Source: Martinezella tropici (GTDB lineage Bacteria; Pseudomonadota; Alphaproteobacteria; Rhizobiales; Rhizobiaceae). From it: DNA of 64,000 bases. Shown here one piece after another: positions 25,688-34,464 of the stretch; the stretch's first letter is position 1, and every line of letters starts with the position of its first letter. The DNA lies in NCBI RefSeq assembly GCF_008370325.1, contig NZ_VNIP01000011.1:496001-560000 (forward strand). Reading direction: 5' to 3'. Below the pieces are notes generated by a model. The model was not told the DNA's origin. It saw only the letters and a list, made by a program, of their open reading frames with translations, and made no database searches. The position numbers were made by a program, and so were the translations under genes.

Positions 25688-26335
25688 ATGGGTTCAATTC
25701 TCGGGGGAGTGCTTGGCGGCATGCAAAAATCTGTCTTTCGGTTTCTCTCACGTCATTCGGACGCGGTTGAACTCGAAAACGATACATATTTGCTGCGCCT
25801 GCCGCGCTACTCCGATTTCAACCAATGGCACAAGCTCCGGGCGGAGAGCCGCCGCTTCCTGGAACCCTGGGAGCCGACCTGGCGACATGACGAGCTGACG
25901 GAGGGCGCCTATCGGGCCCGCATCATCCGCGGAAAGCAGGAATATAGCTCCGGCCAGGCCATACCATTGTTCATCTTCCTCAGGGAAAACATGACGCTGG
26001 TTGGCGGGATTACGATCGGCTATATTCGCCGCGGTGCCGCGCAGAGCTGCATGATCGGATATTGGATGGGCGAACGCTATTCCGGTCAGGGCCATATGTT
26101 CGCCGCACTTCAATTGGTTATACCCTATATCTTTTCCGGACTTGAGTTGCACCGAATTGAAGCAGCCTGTATTCCGGACAATGAGCGTAGCATGCGGCTT
26201 TTGCAAAAAGCCGGTTTCCAGCGGGAAGGTCATTTGCGCGGTTATCTTAAAATCAACGGTCAGTGGCGCGACCATGTGATGTTTTCAAGGTTGGTGTCCG
26301 ACACCAACCCGAACCGAAGCCTCGGCCAGCGATGA
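25688..26335 (+). CDS. GNAT N-acetyltransferase, RimJ/RimL-like
   Basis: 215 residues. The RimJ-type GNAT core is clear: LENDTYLLRLPRYSDFNQW, the acetyl-CoA loop around GYWMGERYSGQGHMFAALQL (QGHMFAA corresponds to the Q/RxxGxG/A loop), then ELHRIEAACIPDNERSMRLLQKAGFQREG. RimJ/RimL members acetylate N-termini of ribosomal proteins; others modify small molecules. ATG 25721 is an alternative start. It is 17 bp after the peptidase gene, and its stop overlaps the EAL gene start (ATGA). Confidence 0.88.
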   Translation: MGSILGGVLGGMQKSVFRFLSRHSDAVELENDTYLLRLPRYSDFNQWHKLRAESRRFLEPWEPTWRHDELTEGAYRARIIRGKQEYSSGQAIPLFIFLRENMTLVGGITIGYIRRGAAQSCMIGYWMGERYSGQGHMFAALQLVIPYIFSGLELHRIEAACIPDNERSMRLLQKAGFQREGHLRGYLKINGQWRDHVMFSRLVSDTNPNRSLGQR

Positions 26336-29244
26336 TCGCCGGATTCACCCAGACGGGGACTATGGCCCGGCGGCTATATGCCGTTATCGCAACGCTTGCG
26401 GCCACCGTGATGCTGTTGATTGCCGGAATGGCGCATGCGGCAGAACCCGTGAAGATTTCGCGCGACGATACCGCTCTCGACCTGACGGCGACGACGGAGA
26501 TCTACCGAAATCAAGGCGAGGCCTTTCAGGTTTCGACGGCCGCCGGGGCCGACGGCATCCGGCGCCGCATCGAGGTCCGCTCCTCCTCGCCGAACCACCA
26601 GGGCGACTGGGCGGTCTTCGCGCTCGCTAACGTTTCCGAAGAGCAGCTGGAGCGCGTGATCGTCGCCCCGCATTTCCGCCTGGTGAATTCGAAGGTCTTC
26701 TGGCCCGATCTCGGCTCGCAGCGCATCGTCGCGATCACGCCGAGCGAAGGTTTCGCGCTCGACCGTCAGCCAAGCGACGAGGCCGATGTCTTCCGCATCA
26801 CGCTGAACCCTGGCGCCGTCGTCACTTTCGTTGCCGAGCTTTCGTCGCCGAACCTGCCGCAGCTCTATCTCTGGGAACCGAACGCCTACAAGGATACGGT
26901 CAACGCCTTCACGCTCTATCGCGGCATCGTGCTCGGCATCGCCGGCCTGCTGGCGGTGTTCCTGACCATCCTTTTCGTGGTCAAGGGCACGTCGATGCTG
27001 CCGGCGACGGCGGCTCTCGCCTGGGCGGTGCTCGGCTATATCTGCGTGGACTTCGGCTTCCTCGGCAAGCTCATCACCATAACCTCCGGCGACCAGCGAA
27101 TATGGCGCGCCTGTGCGGAGGTGGCGCTCGCGTCGAGCCTGGTGATCTTCCTGTTCACCTACCTCAATCTCAATCGCTGGCATGCGCATCTCGGCTACGT
27201 GACGCTCGCCTGGGTGCTCGGCCTTGCCCTGCTCTTCGGCGTCGCGATCTACGATCCTTCGATCGCGGCCGGCATTGCACGGCTATCGCTGGCGCTGACG
27301 GCGACGGCGGGCCTGTTGCTCATCATCTATCTCGGCTTCAGCCGCTATGACCGTGCCATCCTGCTCGTGCCCGCCTGGGCGCTGATCCTCGTCTGGCTGT
27401 TTGGGTCCTGGATGACGGTCATGGGCAAGCTCGACAACGACATCATCCAGCCAGCCCTCGGCGGCGGCCTCGTCCTCATCGTCTTGCTGATCGGCTTCAC
27501 CGTCATGCAGCATGCCTTTGCCGGCGGCGCCTTCCAGCAGGGCCTATTCTCGGATCTGGAGCGGCAATCCCTGGCGCTGACCGGCTCCGGCGACACCGTC
27601 TGGGACTGGGACGTGGCGCGCGACCGCGTGGTGACGACGCCAGATATCTCGATGAAGCTCGGTCTTTCGCCCGGCACCATGCATGGCGCGGCGCGCAACT
27701 GGCTGCCGCGGCTGCATCCCGATGACCGGGACCGTTTTCGCGCGACGCTCGACGTGCTTTTGGAGCATCGACGCGGCCGGCTGAACCACGAATTCCGCAT
27801 CCGCGCGGAGGATGGGCATTTCCACTGGCTGTCGATCCGCGCCCGGCCGGTGCTGGGGTCGAACGGTGAGATCATTCGCTGCGTCGGCACGATCGTCGAC
27901 ATTACCGAGCAGAAGAATTCTGTCGAGCGGCTGCTGCATGATGCGGTGCACGACAATCTCACCGGATTGCCGAACCGCCAGGTCTTCCTCGACCGCCTGC
28001 AGGCCGTTCTGACGTTCGCATCGGATGGCAATCAGCTCCGGCCGACAGTCATGGTCATCGACATCGACCGCTACAAGCTCGTCAACGATACCCTTGGCTT
28101 CGCGGCGGGCGACAATATTCTTATCGCGCTGACGCGGCGCCTTCGCCGGCTGATGAAGCCGCAGGATACGTTGGCGCGCCTTTCCGGCGACCAGTTCGGC
28201 CTCATCCTCGTTTCCGAACGCGATCCGGCCAAGGTCGCGGATTTTGCCGATGCGATCAGCAAGGCGATCATGGTGCCGATCAATTTCGCCAATCGCGAGA
28301 TCATCCTGACGGCATCGGTCGGGCTGACGTCTTGGGTCGACCAGCAGGAAAATGCGGCCGGCATGCTGAGCGATGCGGAACTTGCCATGTATCGCGCCAA
28401 ACGCGCCGGCGGTAATCGCGTCGAGCCCTTCCAACCGGCCTTCCGCAGCTTCGGCACCGACCGGCTGCAGCTCGAAACCGATCTGCGCCGTGCCGTCGAA
28501 CGCAAGGAACTTTCGCTGGTCTATCAGCCGATCGTCCGCCTGGAAGATGCCGAGGTCGCAGGCTTCGAGGCGCTGATGCGCTGGGAGCATCCCAAGCGCG
28601 GCAATATTCCGCCAACGGAATTCATTCCGATCGCGGAGGCCTCCGACATTATCGGCCCGCTCGGCATGTTCGCGCTCGAACAGGCGACCAACGACCTGAA
28701 GGCCTGGCAGCGACAGACCGGCGACCTGCCGCTGTTCGTCTCCATCAATCTTTCCAGCGTGCAGCTGCTCAACAACGAACTTTACGACGATATCCGTGCC
28801 CTGCTCGCCAAGACGCATTGCGACCCGAGCCGGATCAAACTTGAGCTGACGGAATCGCAGGTGATGGAGAATCCGGAGCAGGCGCGGCTCGTGCTCGACA
28901 AGTTGCGCGACGCCGGCATCGGCTTGGCGCTCGACGATTTCGGCACAGGCTATTCGTCGCTCGCCTATCTCACCCGCTTCCCCTTCGACACGATCAAGCT
29001 CGACAAGGCCATGGTCCGCGACGACAGCGACAAGAAGGCGGTCCTATTGCGCTCGGTCATTTCCATGGCGCGCGAACTCAATATGCGGGTCGTCGCCGAA
29101 GGCATCGAATCCGAAGAGGATGCGCTGGAGCTTGCCAAGATCGGCTGCACTTACGGCCAGAGCTTCATCTTCGGGCCGCCTATGGGATCGGATTCGGTGC
29201 TGCGTCTATTGAAGGAACGCTTTCCGCTGACGAAGCGCGCCTAA
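26332..29244 (+). CDS. 7TM sensor - PAS - degenerate GGDEF - EAL protein
   Basis: 970 residues. A signal peptide (about 1-38) leads to a periplasmic 7TMR-DISMED2-like domain (about 40-195) and seven membrane segments (about 200-400), then a PAS domain (about 425-535), GGDEF (about 550-700) and EAL (about 710-960). The GGDEF motif is SGDQF (Ser618), so cyclase activity is unlikely. The EAL domain keeps EALMRWEHP (Glu746), ELTES, DDFGTGYSSL and EGIE, so c-di-GMP phosphodiesterase activity is expected. The GGDEF half may bind GTP as a regulatory site. ATG 26332 overlaps the preceding stop. Confidence 0.93.
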   Translation: MIAGFTQTGTMARRLYAVIATLAATVMLLIAGMAHAAEPVKISRDDTALDLTATTEIYRNQGEAFQVSTAAGADGIRRRIEVRSSSPNHQGDWAVFALANVSEEQLERVIVAPHFRLVNSKVFWPDLGSQRIVAITPSEGFALDRQPSDEADVFRITLNPGAVVTFVAELSSPNLPQLYLWEPNAYKDTVNAFTLYRGIVLGIAGLLAVFLTILFVVKGTSMLPATAALAWAVLGYICVDFGFLGKLITITSGDQRIWRACAEVALASSLVIFLFTYLNLNRWHAHLGYVTLAWVLGLALLFGVAIYDPSIAAGIARLSLALTATAGLLLIIYLGFSRYDRAILLVPAWALILVWLFGSWMTVMGKLDNDIIQPALGGGLVLIVLLIGFTVMQHAFAGGAFQQGLFSDLERQSLALTGSGDTVWDWDVARDRVVTTPDISMKLGLSPGTMHGAARNWLPRLHPDDRDRFRATLDVLLEHRRGRLNHEFRIRAEDGHFHWLSIRARPVLGSNGEIIRCVGTIVDITEQKNSVERLLHDAVHDNLTGLPNRQVFLDRLQAVLTFASDGNQLRPTVMVIDIDRYKLVNDTLGFAAGDNILIALTRRLRRLMKPQDTLARLSGDQFGLILVSERDPAKVADFADAISKAIMVPINFANREIILTASVGLTSWVDQQENAAGMLSDAELAMYRAKRAGGNRVEPFQPAFRSFGTDRLQLETDLRRAVERKELSLVYQPIVRLEDAEVAGFEALMRWEHPKRGNIPPTEFIPIAEASDIIGPLGMFALEQATNDLKAWQRQTGDLPLFVSINLSSVQLLNNELYDDIRALLAKTHCDPSRIKLELTESQVMENPEQARLVLDKLRDAGIGLALDDFGTGYSSLAYLTRFPFDTIKLDKAMVRDDSDKKAVLLRSVISMARELNMRVVAEGIESEEDALELAKIGCTYGQSFIFGPPMGSDSVLRLLKERFPLTKRA

Positions 29245-29282
29245 TCCCTCCCCTACATGGCGCTGATGGATTGCAACGCCGC

Positions 29283-30338
29283 TCAGGCAGTGGCGATCAG
29301 GTCCCTTATGTAGTCGAGCTTCGCAACTACCGGCGGCGAGAGGATGAAGGGATAGGAATCCGGCTGTCCCATGCTGCGCTGAATGGAATTGATCGCCACG
29401 CTCAACGGGATCCAGGCGTTGACAAGCTGTTCGGCGCTTTCAGCCTCATAGGGATTGAAATCCACCTCAGCGGCCATGTCATGATAGCGATAGGGGTCGA
29501 TCGCCAGCCCGAAGGAACGCGCCGTTTCCAGCGTATCGACGATATGCAGATAATGCGCGAAGCACTCGGCAAAATCCTCCCACGGATGCGCGCTTGCATA
29601 GGCGCTGATGAAGCTCTCCTGCCAGTTCGCGGGCGGGCCAATGTCGTAATGGGCCTGAAGCGCCGCACCGTAATCCGCGCGCTCATCGCCGAAGACAGCG
29701 CGAAAGCCGTCGAACTGCCCCCGATCCCGGACAAGCTTGTTCCAGATGAAATGGCCGGTCTCATGGCGGAAGTGACCGAGCAAGGTACGATAGGGCTCGT
29801 TCATGGAGGTGCGCGTCTGTTCGCGCGTCACATCATCCGCCTCGGCGGCACGAATGGCGATCAGCCCTTCCTCATGGCCGGTCATGGCCGGGACGACGGT
29901 GCCACCCTGCACTTCATCTTCGAGGAAATCGAACACCAGGCCACCATCCGGATCCTGCTGCCGATCGGGATGCGGCAAATTCCAGCGCAGCAGGGAATAG
30001 AACAGATGCCTCTGCGCCTGACCGATACGCCGCCAGCGGTCTATACCCTGCTGCGTATCGGTATTCGGTACCAGCCGATTATGACGGCAGGCGACGCAAT
30101 AGGGCTGAGGATCATCGGCATCGACGAGCCAGTTGCAGATGTCGAGCGCGGCATTGGCGCAGAAGTGCATAGGCCGCCCGGGCTCGGAAACCGGATGCCA
30201 TGTCACATCGTCATCGGCGTCGAGCGCATAGATCACCAGGCGATCCGGAACGAAGCCGAGTTGATGGCCGCAGCGGACGCACCGCCTGTTATCGAAATGG
30301 ACGGGCTGGCCACAATGGCCACAGGTGAAAAGCCGCAT
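29283..30338 (-). CDS. Putative zinc peptidase with N-terminal zinc ribbon
   Basis: 351 residues. The N-terminus has two CxxC pairs (FTCGHCGQPV and RRCVRCGHQLG), forming a zinc ribbon. The middle has the zincin motif HETGH in LGHFRHETGHFIWNKLV, with a downstream WEDFAECFAHYLHI that supplies the third ligand. This is the YgiD-like/DUF2248 zinc-binding metallopeptidase family, found in many alphaproteobacteria without a known substrate. The ATG is set by a strong GAGGGGAGC site. It converges with the EAL gene. Confidence 0.87.
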   Translation of the reverse strand: MRLFTCGHCGQPVHFDNRRCVRCGHQLGFVPDRLVIYALDADDDVTWHPVSEPGRPMHFCANAALDICNWLVDADDPQPYCVACRHNRLVPNTDTQQGIDRWRRIGQAQRHLFYSLLRWNLPHPDRQQDPDGGLVFDFLEDEVQGGTVVPAMTGHEEGLIAIRAAEADDVTREQTRTSMNEPYRTLLGHFRHETGHFIWNKLVRDRGQFDGFRAVFGDERADYGAALQAHYDIGPPANWQESFISAYASAHPWEDFAECFAHYLHIVDTLETARSFGLAIDPYRYHDMAAEVDFNPYEAESAEQLVNAWIPLSVAINSIQRSMGQPDSYPFILSPPVVAKLDYIRDLIATA

Positions 30339-30476
30339 GCTCCCCTCGGAAAAGACGATCGGTGAGAATAAAGAGCCTGCCACGTTTCCGTAACAGGCTC
30401 TTCCTCCCAACATCGCTGCTACAACGTCAATTCAGGCGGAGCAGCGACCATGGATTGGTAAATGCAAACCGGCCGG

Positions 30477-30668
30477 TCACATCCGGTCGACTGCGCCTTT
30501 GACCTTGTCCTTGGCCTTGCCAACGGCGGTCTGCACCTTACCCTTGGCTTCCTGTGCAGCGCCTTTGGCGCGCATGCCCTTGTCGTTGGTCGCCTTGCCG
30601 GCCATCTGCTTGGCCTTGCCGGCGATTTCGTTCACCTTACCGGATACCTTGTCGGTCGTGCTGCTCAT
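30477..30668 (-). CDS. CsbD-family stress protein
   Basis: 63 residues, rich in Lys, Ala and Gly, with the CsbD pattern of KVSGKVNEIAGKAKQMAGKAT followed by KGKVQTAVGKAKDKVKGA. A GGGAGG ribosome binding site lies 7 bp before the ATG at 30668. CsbD proteins are small, largely disordered and induced under general stress in other bacteria; a molecular function is not established. Transcribed alone, behind the yqgE-like gene on the same strand. Confidence 0.9.
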   Translation of the reverse strand: MSSTTDKVSGKVNEIAGKAKQMAGKATNDKGMRAKGAAQEAKGKVQTAVGKAKDKVKGAVDRM

Positions 30669-30763
30669 GTCTGATGCCTCCCTGGCTTGCACGGCGGAAT
30701 TACCGTTGCGCTGCCGGGAAAACGTCACAGCGGCTATTTCGTTCCGAAACAGTGCAAGTCAGC

Positions 30764-31369
30764 TCAGCTATGGCCGGCATGCGGCGATAGCATTGCGGGG
30801 TTGATGCCCATGAGCGCCAAGGCGCGATCATACTTATTGTCGAGGCTGCGGTCGAAGATCAGTTCTTCGTTCGCCGGGCAGTTCAGCCAGCCATTATTGC
30901 CGATCTCCGCCTCGAGCTGACCGGCGCCCCAGCCAGCGTAACCGAGCAGCATCGTCGCACGCTTCGGACCGCTCCCCTTGGAAATGGCCCGAACGATATC
31001 GAGCGTTGCCGTCAGGCTGATATCGTCACTGACCGGAATGCTGCTGTCGCTGAGGTAATCGTCGGAATGCAAGACGAAGCCGCGCCCGCTTTCAACCGGA
31101 CCGCCGGTCTGGATGGGAAAATCTCGCGCGCCTTGCGGAAGCACGATGGCATCGTCGTCCTTGATCATTTCGAGATGCAAGAGGACGTCGGTGAATGTCA
31201 GCTTTTGGGCCCGATTGATGACGAAACCCATGGCACCTGCATCGGAATGGGCACAGATATAAACCACCGTCCGGTGGAAGTTCCGATCCTCCATGCCCGG
31301 CATGGCGATCAGGAACTGACCGTCGAGAAAACCTCTTTCGCGTCTATTCTTCAGCGTCGATAGGGACAT
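30764..31369 (-). CDS. YqgE/AlgH family protein
   Basis: 201 residues. The YqgE/AlgH (DUF179) signature is complete: FLDGQFLIAMPGMEDRNFHRTVVYICAH, GAMGFVINRAQ, IQTGGPVESGRGFVLHS and MLLGYAGWGAGQLEAEI near the end. The start at 31369 follows AGGAGGCACG. The family is widespread; AlgH was once called an alginate regulator but has no DNA-binding domain, and its biochemical role is not settled. It is divergent from the DsbD-N-like gene. Confidence 0.93.
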   Translation of the reverse strand: MSLSTLKNRRERGFLDGQFLIAMPGMEDRNFHRTVVYICAHSDAGAMGFVINRAQKLTFTDVLLHLEMIKDDDAIVLPQGARDFPIQTGGPVESGRGFVLHSDDYLSDSSIPVSDDISLTATLDIVRAISKGSGPKRATMLLGYAGWGAGQLEAEIGNNGWLNCPANEELIFDRSLDNKYDRALALMGINPAMLSPHAGHS

Positions 31370-31509
31370 CGTGCCTCCTGACCGCAGTCTGCAACTGCAC
31401 CGCCTGTAATCAAGATGGGGCAATGTCATAAATCAATCAACTGAAAATGATCATTTCCCTCTTCCGTCATGCTAGCTCCTGGCGGTCCGATCCGTTAAAT
31501 CCTTGTTTC

Positions 31510-32337
31510 ATGATTGGAATAAGCACTCTCGCACGCCTCTCGGCATTGTTCGCCGCCACTCTATTCACCGCCGCGACGACCCATGCCGCCATGAGCGAAT
31601 GGATGGACAATCAAGGCGGACGCATGCGCCTGGTGGCGCTTGCGCCTGACGCGGAAGGACATATCCGGGCCGCCTTGCAGATCGAACCGGCACCCGGCTG
31701 GATCACCTATTGGCGCGAGCCCGGCCAGGGCGGAATTCCGCCCCAGGTGACGCCGGCACCCGATAGCGGCGTGACGCTGGAAAAGGCCGGCTATCCAGTG
31801 CCGAAGCAGATCACGGTCGGCAATATCAAGGAGATCGGCTATGATGCGCCGGTGACCTTGCCGCTCGATTTTCGCGTCACCGGCAAGACACCGGCGGAAC
31901 TCAAGCTGACTGCTTTCGTGGGCCTCTGCAAAGAAATATGCATCCCCTTCCAGGCTGATTATTCATTGCCGCTGCCGGCGGGCGGGCAGCCGACCTCGCA
32001 TGAACTGGCCCTGCTGGATGCAGCAAAAGCGCTGCTGCCGGAAACTCCTTCATCCGATTTCGCCGTTCAGAGCTATCAAATCTCCGCCGACGCCAAGCAG
32101 CTTTCGCTGCGGCTGGCATTGCCGGAGGCAACCGGCGATGCGCCGATGATCTACGTGACGGGACCGTCGGGCTATGTGTTCTTCCAGCAAGTGAACGCGA
32201 AGCGGGATGGAAGCAGCTTCTCGACCGATATCGAGATCGGCAAGCTGCCGAAGAATTATGATCCGAAGGGCAAGAGCTGGGGCATTCTGGTCATCGACGG
32301 TGATCGGGCCATGGAAACCACACTTGCGCTCGAATAG
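31510..32337 (+). CDS. Secreted DsbD N-terminal-domain-like protein
   Basis: 275 residues. The first 26 residues (MIGISTLARLSALFAATLFT) are a signal peptide. The rest is a DsbDalpha/ScsB-like immunoglobulin fold: GWITYWREPGQGGIPPQVT, FRVTGKTPAELKLTAFVGL and CKEICIPFQADYSLPLP. The CKEIC pair is the periplasmic redox site of the DsbD N-terminal domain. No membrane or thioredoxin parts follow, so it is a stand-alone electron-accepting domain needing a CcdA/ScsB-type partner not seen here. A peroxiredoxin gene lies 55 bp downstream, fitting a redox theme. Confidence 0.85.
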   Translation: MIGISTLARLSALFAATLFTAATTHAAMSEWMDNQGGRMRLVALAPDAEGHIRAALQIEPAPGWITYWREPGQGGIPPQVTPAPDSGVTLEKAGYPVPKQITVGNIKEIGYDAPVTLPLDFRVTGKTPAELKLTAFVGLCKEICIPFQADYSLPLPAGGQPTSHELALLDAAKALLPETPSSDFAVQSYQISADAKQLSLRLALPEATGDAPMIYVTGPSGYVFFQQVNAKRDGSSFSTDIEIGKLPKNYDPKGKSWGILVIDGDRAMETTLALE

Positions 32338-32392
32338 GTCGGACCTATAGTTTCCTGCAAAAGCCCCCTAATCACGACGCAAGGAGAGAACC

Positions 32393-32878
32393 ATGTCTAT
32401 CGCCATCGGCGACACGCTGCCTGCCGCCACCTTCAAGGAAAAGACCGCCGACGGCCCGGTCGAGATCAGCACCGAGCAGCTGTTTGCCGGCAAGCGCGTC
32501 GTGCTCTTTGCCGTGCCCGGCGCGTTTACGCCCACCTGCTCGCTCAATCACCTACCGGGCTTTCTCGAGAACCGCGACACCATTCTCGCCAAGGGCATCG
32601 ATGACATCGCCGTGGTTGCCATCAATGACTGGCATGTCATGGGCGCCTGGGCACAATCATCAGGCGGCCTGGGCAAGATCCATTTCCTCGCCGACTGGGA
32701 CGGCTCCTTCACTAAGGCGCTCGGCCTCGATGTCGACCTCTCCGCCGGCGGCCTCGGCATTCGCTCCAAGCGCTATTCCATGCTGGTGGAAGACGGCGTG
32801 GTGAAGACGCTCAACATCGAGGAAAGCCCCGGCCAGGCAACGGTTTCGGGTGCTGCGGCGATGATCGAGCAGCTTTAA
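32393..32878 (+). CDS. Peroxiredoxin, Prx5 type
   Basis: 161 residues. The peroxidatic cysteine sits in VPGAFTPTCSLNHLPGF (Cys at about residue 49), and SKRYSMLVEDGVVKTLNIEE is the Prx5/AhpE-hybrid C-terminal pattern. It reduces H2O2 and alkyl peroxides with glutathione or glutaredoxin as the likely donor. AAGGAGAGAACC precedes the ATG. Behind the DsbD-N-like gene in the same direction. Confidence 0.94.
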   Translation: MSIAIGDTLPAATFKEKTADGPVEISTEQLFAGKRVVLFAVPGAFTPTCSLNHLPGFLENRDTILAKGIDDIAVVAINDWHVMGAWAQSSGGLGKIHFLADWDGSFTKALGLDVDLSAGGLGIRSKRYSMLVEDGVVKTLNIEESPGQATVSGAAAMIEQL

Positions 32879-32897
32879 GATTTCCATGGATTTAGGG

Positions 32898-32920
32898 AGC
32901 AGGCCGCGCCGCGGCCCGCT
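32898..32920. terminator. GC-rich hairpin between convergent genes
   Basis: GGCCGCG-C-CGCGGCC (7-bp arms), flanked by AGC/GCT that pair past one mismatch. It lies 20 bp after the peroxiredoxin stop and before the convergent VOC gene. There is no T run, so intrinsic termination is only possible, not certain. Confidence 0.4.
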
Positions 32921-32962
32921 TCCGACTTAAATGCCGGGACACAGGCAATTTGTCAGGCTTTC

Positions 32963-33346
32963 TCACTCTGTGCCCTTATGCCCGCTCGTTACACGGATAT
33001 AATAACCGTCCGGGTCCATAATGCGAAAATCACGCATGCCCCACGGCTGCAAGGCAAGCTCAGACACCGGTTGGCCATAGGTTCTGGCCGTTTCATATGA
33101 GCCCTCTATATCCGCAACGCTCAGCACGATTTCGACACCAAGGCCAAGCCGCTCGCCATTAGCAGCCAGCAAGGGATGATCGGATCCGAGGGCCTCCCGG
33201 CTATTAACGGAGATGGCAGCCTCACCATTCGAGAGCATTGTATATTGCTTGCTTGGTTCGCCAATCACTTGGAAACTCAATGCCTGGCAATAGAATTCTA
33301 TCGACGCACCGACATCGGCGACAAATAGCTCCAATCTTAGTTTCAC
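32963..33346 (-). CDS. VOC-superfamily (glyoxalase/bleomycin-resistance-like) protein
   Basis: 127 residues. The paired beta-alpha-beta-beta-beta pattern of a vicinal-oxygen-chelate fold is seen in LRLELFVADVGASIEFYCQ, LSNGEAAISVNSRE, then VEIVLSVADIEGSYETART and RDFRIMDPDGYYIRVTS. The start codon is GTG at 33346. VOC proteins include glyoxalase I, dioxygenases and antibiotic-binding proteins; this one has no diagnostic substrate motif. It is divergent from the zinc ABC operon, sharing the intergenic region with the Zur-like box. Confidence 0.85.
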   Translation of the reverse strand: MKLRLELFVADVGASIEFYCQALSFQVIGEPSKQYTMLSNGEAAISVNSREALGSDHPLLAANGERLGLGVEIVLSVADIEGSYETARTYGQPVSELALQPWGMRDFRIMDPDGYYIRVTSGHKGTE

Positions 33347-33518
33347 GACATCTCCTCTCGCAGGCTCGCTCCCACAACCTTAGCATTGCGAGGATAAACT
33401 CGTTGCGGCCATCATGGCGAGAAGGCAGCAACGGAAACGGCTGTAAATTTCCGATCTTGTTCCCTGCGAACGGTGGGCCGTTCACTCTCCGCCTCTTTTT
33501 CGCCGCATTCCATTGGCT

Positions 33519-33540
33519 ATTACACGTAATGTTATTACAT
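33519..33540. promoter_or_regulatory. Candidate Zur box
   Basis: ATTAC-AC-GTAAT-GTT-ATTAC-AT: two overlapping inverted repeats sharing GTAAT. AT-rich palindromes with TGTTAT cores are the Zur sites of alphaproteobacteria. It lies 17 bp before the first gene of the metal ABC operon, positioned to block transcription. The match to a formal matrix was not computed. Confidence 0.55.
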
Positions 33541-33556
33541 AATTGAAAGCCCCGGC

Positions 33557-33685
33557 ATGCCTTTTGACCGTGATCCTCTCGCGCCATCCCTCATGGGGCG
33601 CTCCGCCTTGGTGCGCCTTGCCTATGTTGCGATCGGCATTGCGGTGCTCTGGGCGGCCATCGGCTGGGCGGTGGCCTTGGCATGA
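33557..33685 (+). CDS. 42-residue single-span membrane protein heading the metal ABC operon
   Basis: MPFDRDPLAPSLMGRSALVR is a polar N-terminus, followed by a hydrophobic helix (LAYVAIGIAVLWAAIGWAVA) that reaches the C-terminus. The stop overlaps the ATPase gene start by 4 bp (ATGA), the same coupling seen elsewhere in the operon, and the gene starts just after the Zur-like box. These points make it a probable real small gene. It could be an accessory transporter subunit or a translation-coupling leader. The ribosome binding site is weak (GAAAG). Confidence 0.6.
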   Translation: MPFDRDPLAPSLMGRSALVRLAYVAIGIAVLWAAIGWAVALA

Positions 33686-34464
33686 ACGATCTGATCCGCC
33701 TCAACAACCTCACTGTCACCTATGAGCGTCATCCGGCCGTGCACCACATCTCGGGCGGTTTTGCCGCCGGCAGCCTGACGGCTATTGCCGGGCCGAACGG
33801 GGCCGGCAAGTCGACATTGCTCAAGGCGATGATTGGCGAATTGCGTCCGGCGGGCGGATCGATCGATCGAGGGGTGCTGACGCGCAACGATTTCGGCTAT
33901 CTGCCGCAGGCGGCCGAGATGAACCGCCGCTTTCCCATTTCGGTTGCCGATACTGTCATGCTCGGCGCCTGGAAGAATGCCGGCGCTTTCGGCCAATTCT
34001 CCCGAAAAGATGCCGAGCGGGCGCGCGAGGCGCTGGGCATCGTCGGTCTGTCCGGCTTCGAAAGCCGGCATATCGGCTCGCTTTCCGCCGGGCAGTTCCA
34101 GCGCGTCCTCTTCGCCCGATTGCTGCTACAGGACGCGCGCGTCATCCTGCTGGACGAACCCTTTACTGCGATCGATCAACGCACGACGCGCGATCTTCTC
34201 GACCTCGTGCTGCGATGGAACCGGGAGGGACGCACAGTCATCGCCGTGCTGCACGATTTCGATCAGGTGCGAAGCTATTTCCCCGAAACGCTCCTGATCG
34301 CCCGCGAACTTGTGGGATGGGGCGGGACGGAAGAGGTTATGAGCGCGACGAACCTCATCAAGGCGCGCGCCATGGCCGAACGTTGGGATGAGGAAGCCGA
34401 AGCATGCCTGCCGGAAGAGGAGCATGACGAGGGCGGCTTGGCAAAGAGGGAGCCGGCCGAATGA
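33682..34464 (+). CDS. Zinc/manganese ABC transporter ATPase
   Basis: 260 residues. Walker A GPNGAGKST (about 36-44), Q-loop YLPQAAEMNRRFP, signature LSAGQFQRVLFARLLLQ and Walker B VILLDEPFTAID, with the H-loop His in VIAVLHDFDQV. The start LIRLNNLTVTYERHPAVHHIS resembles AztA, the ATPase of an alphaproteobacterial high-affinity zinc importer, and more broadly ZnuC. The next gene overlaps it by 4 bp. The Zur-like box favours zinc. Confidence 0.93.
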   Translation: MNDLIRLNNLTVTYERHPAVHHISGGFAAGSLTAIAGPNGAGKSTLLKAMIGELRPAGGSIDRGVLTRNDFGYLPQAAEMNRRFPISVADTVMLGAWKNAGAFGQFSRKDAERAREALGIVGLSGFESRHIGSLSAGQFQRVLFARLLLQDARVILLDEPFTAIDQRTTRDLLDLVLRWNREGRTVIAVLHDFDQVRSYFPETLLIARELVGWGGTEEVMSATNLIKARAMAERWDEEAEACLPEEEHDEGGLAKREPAE

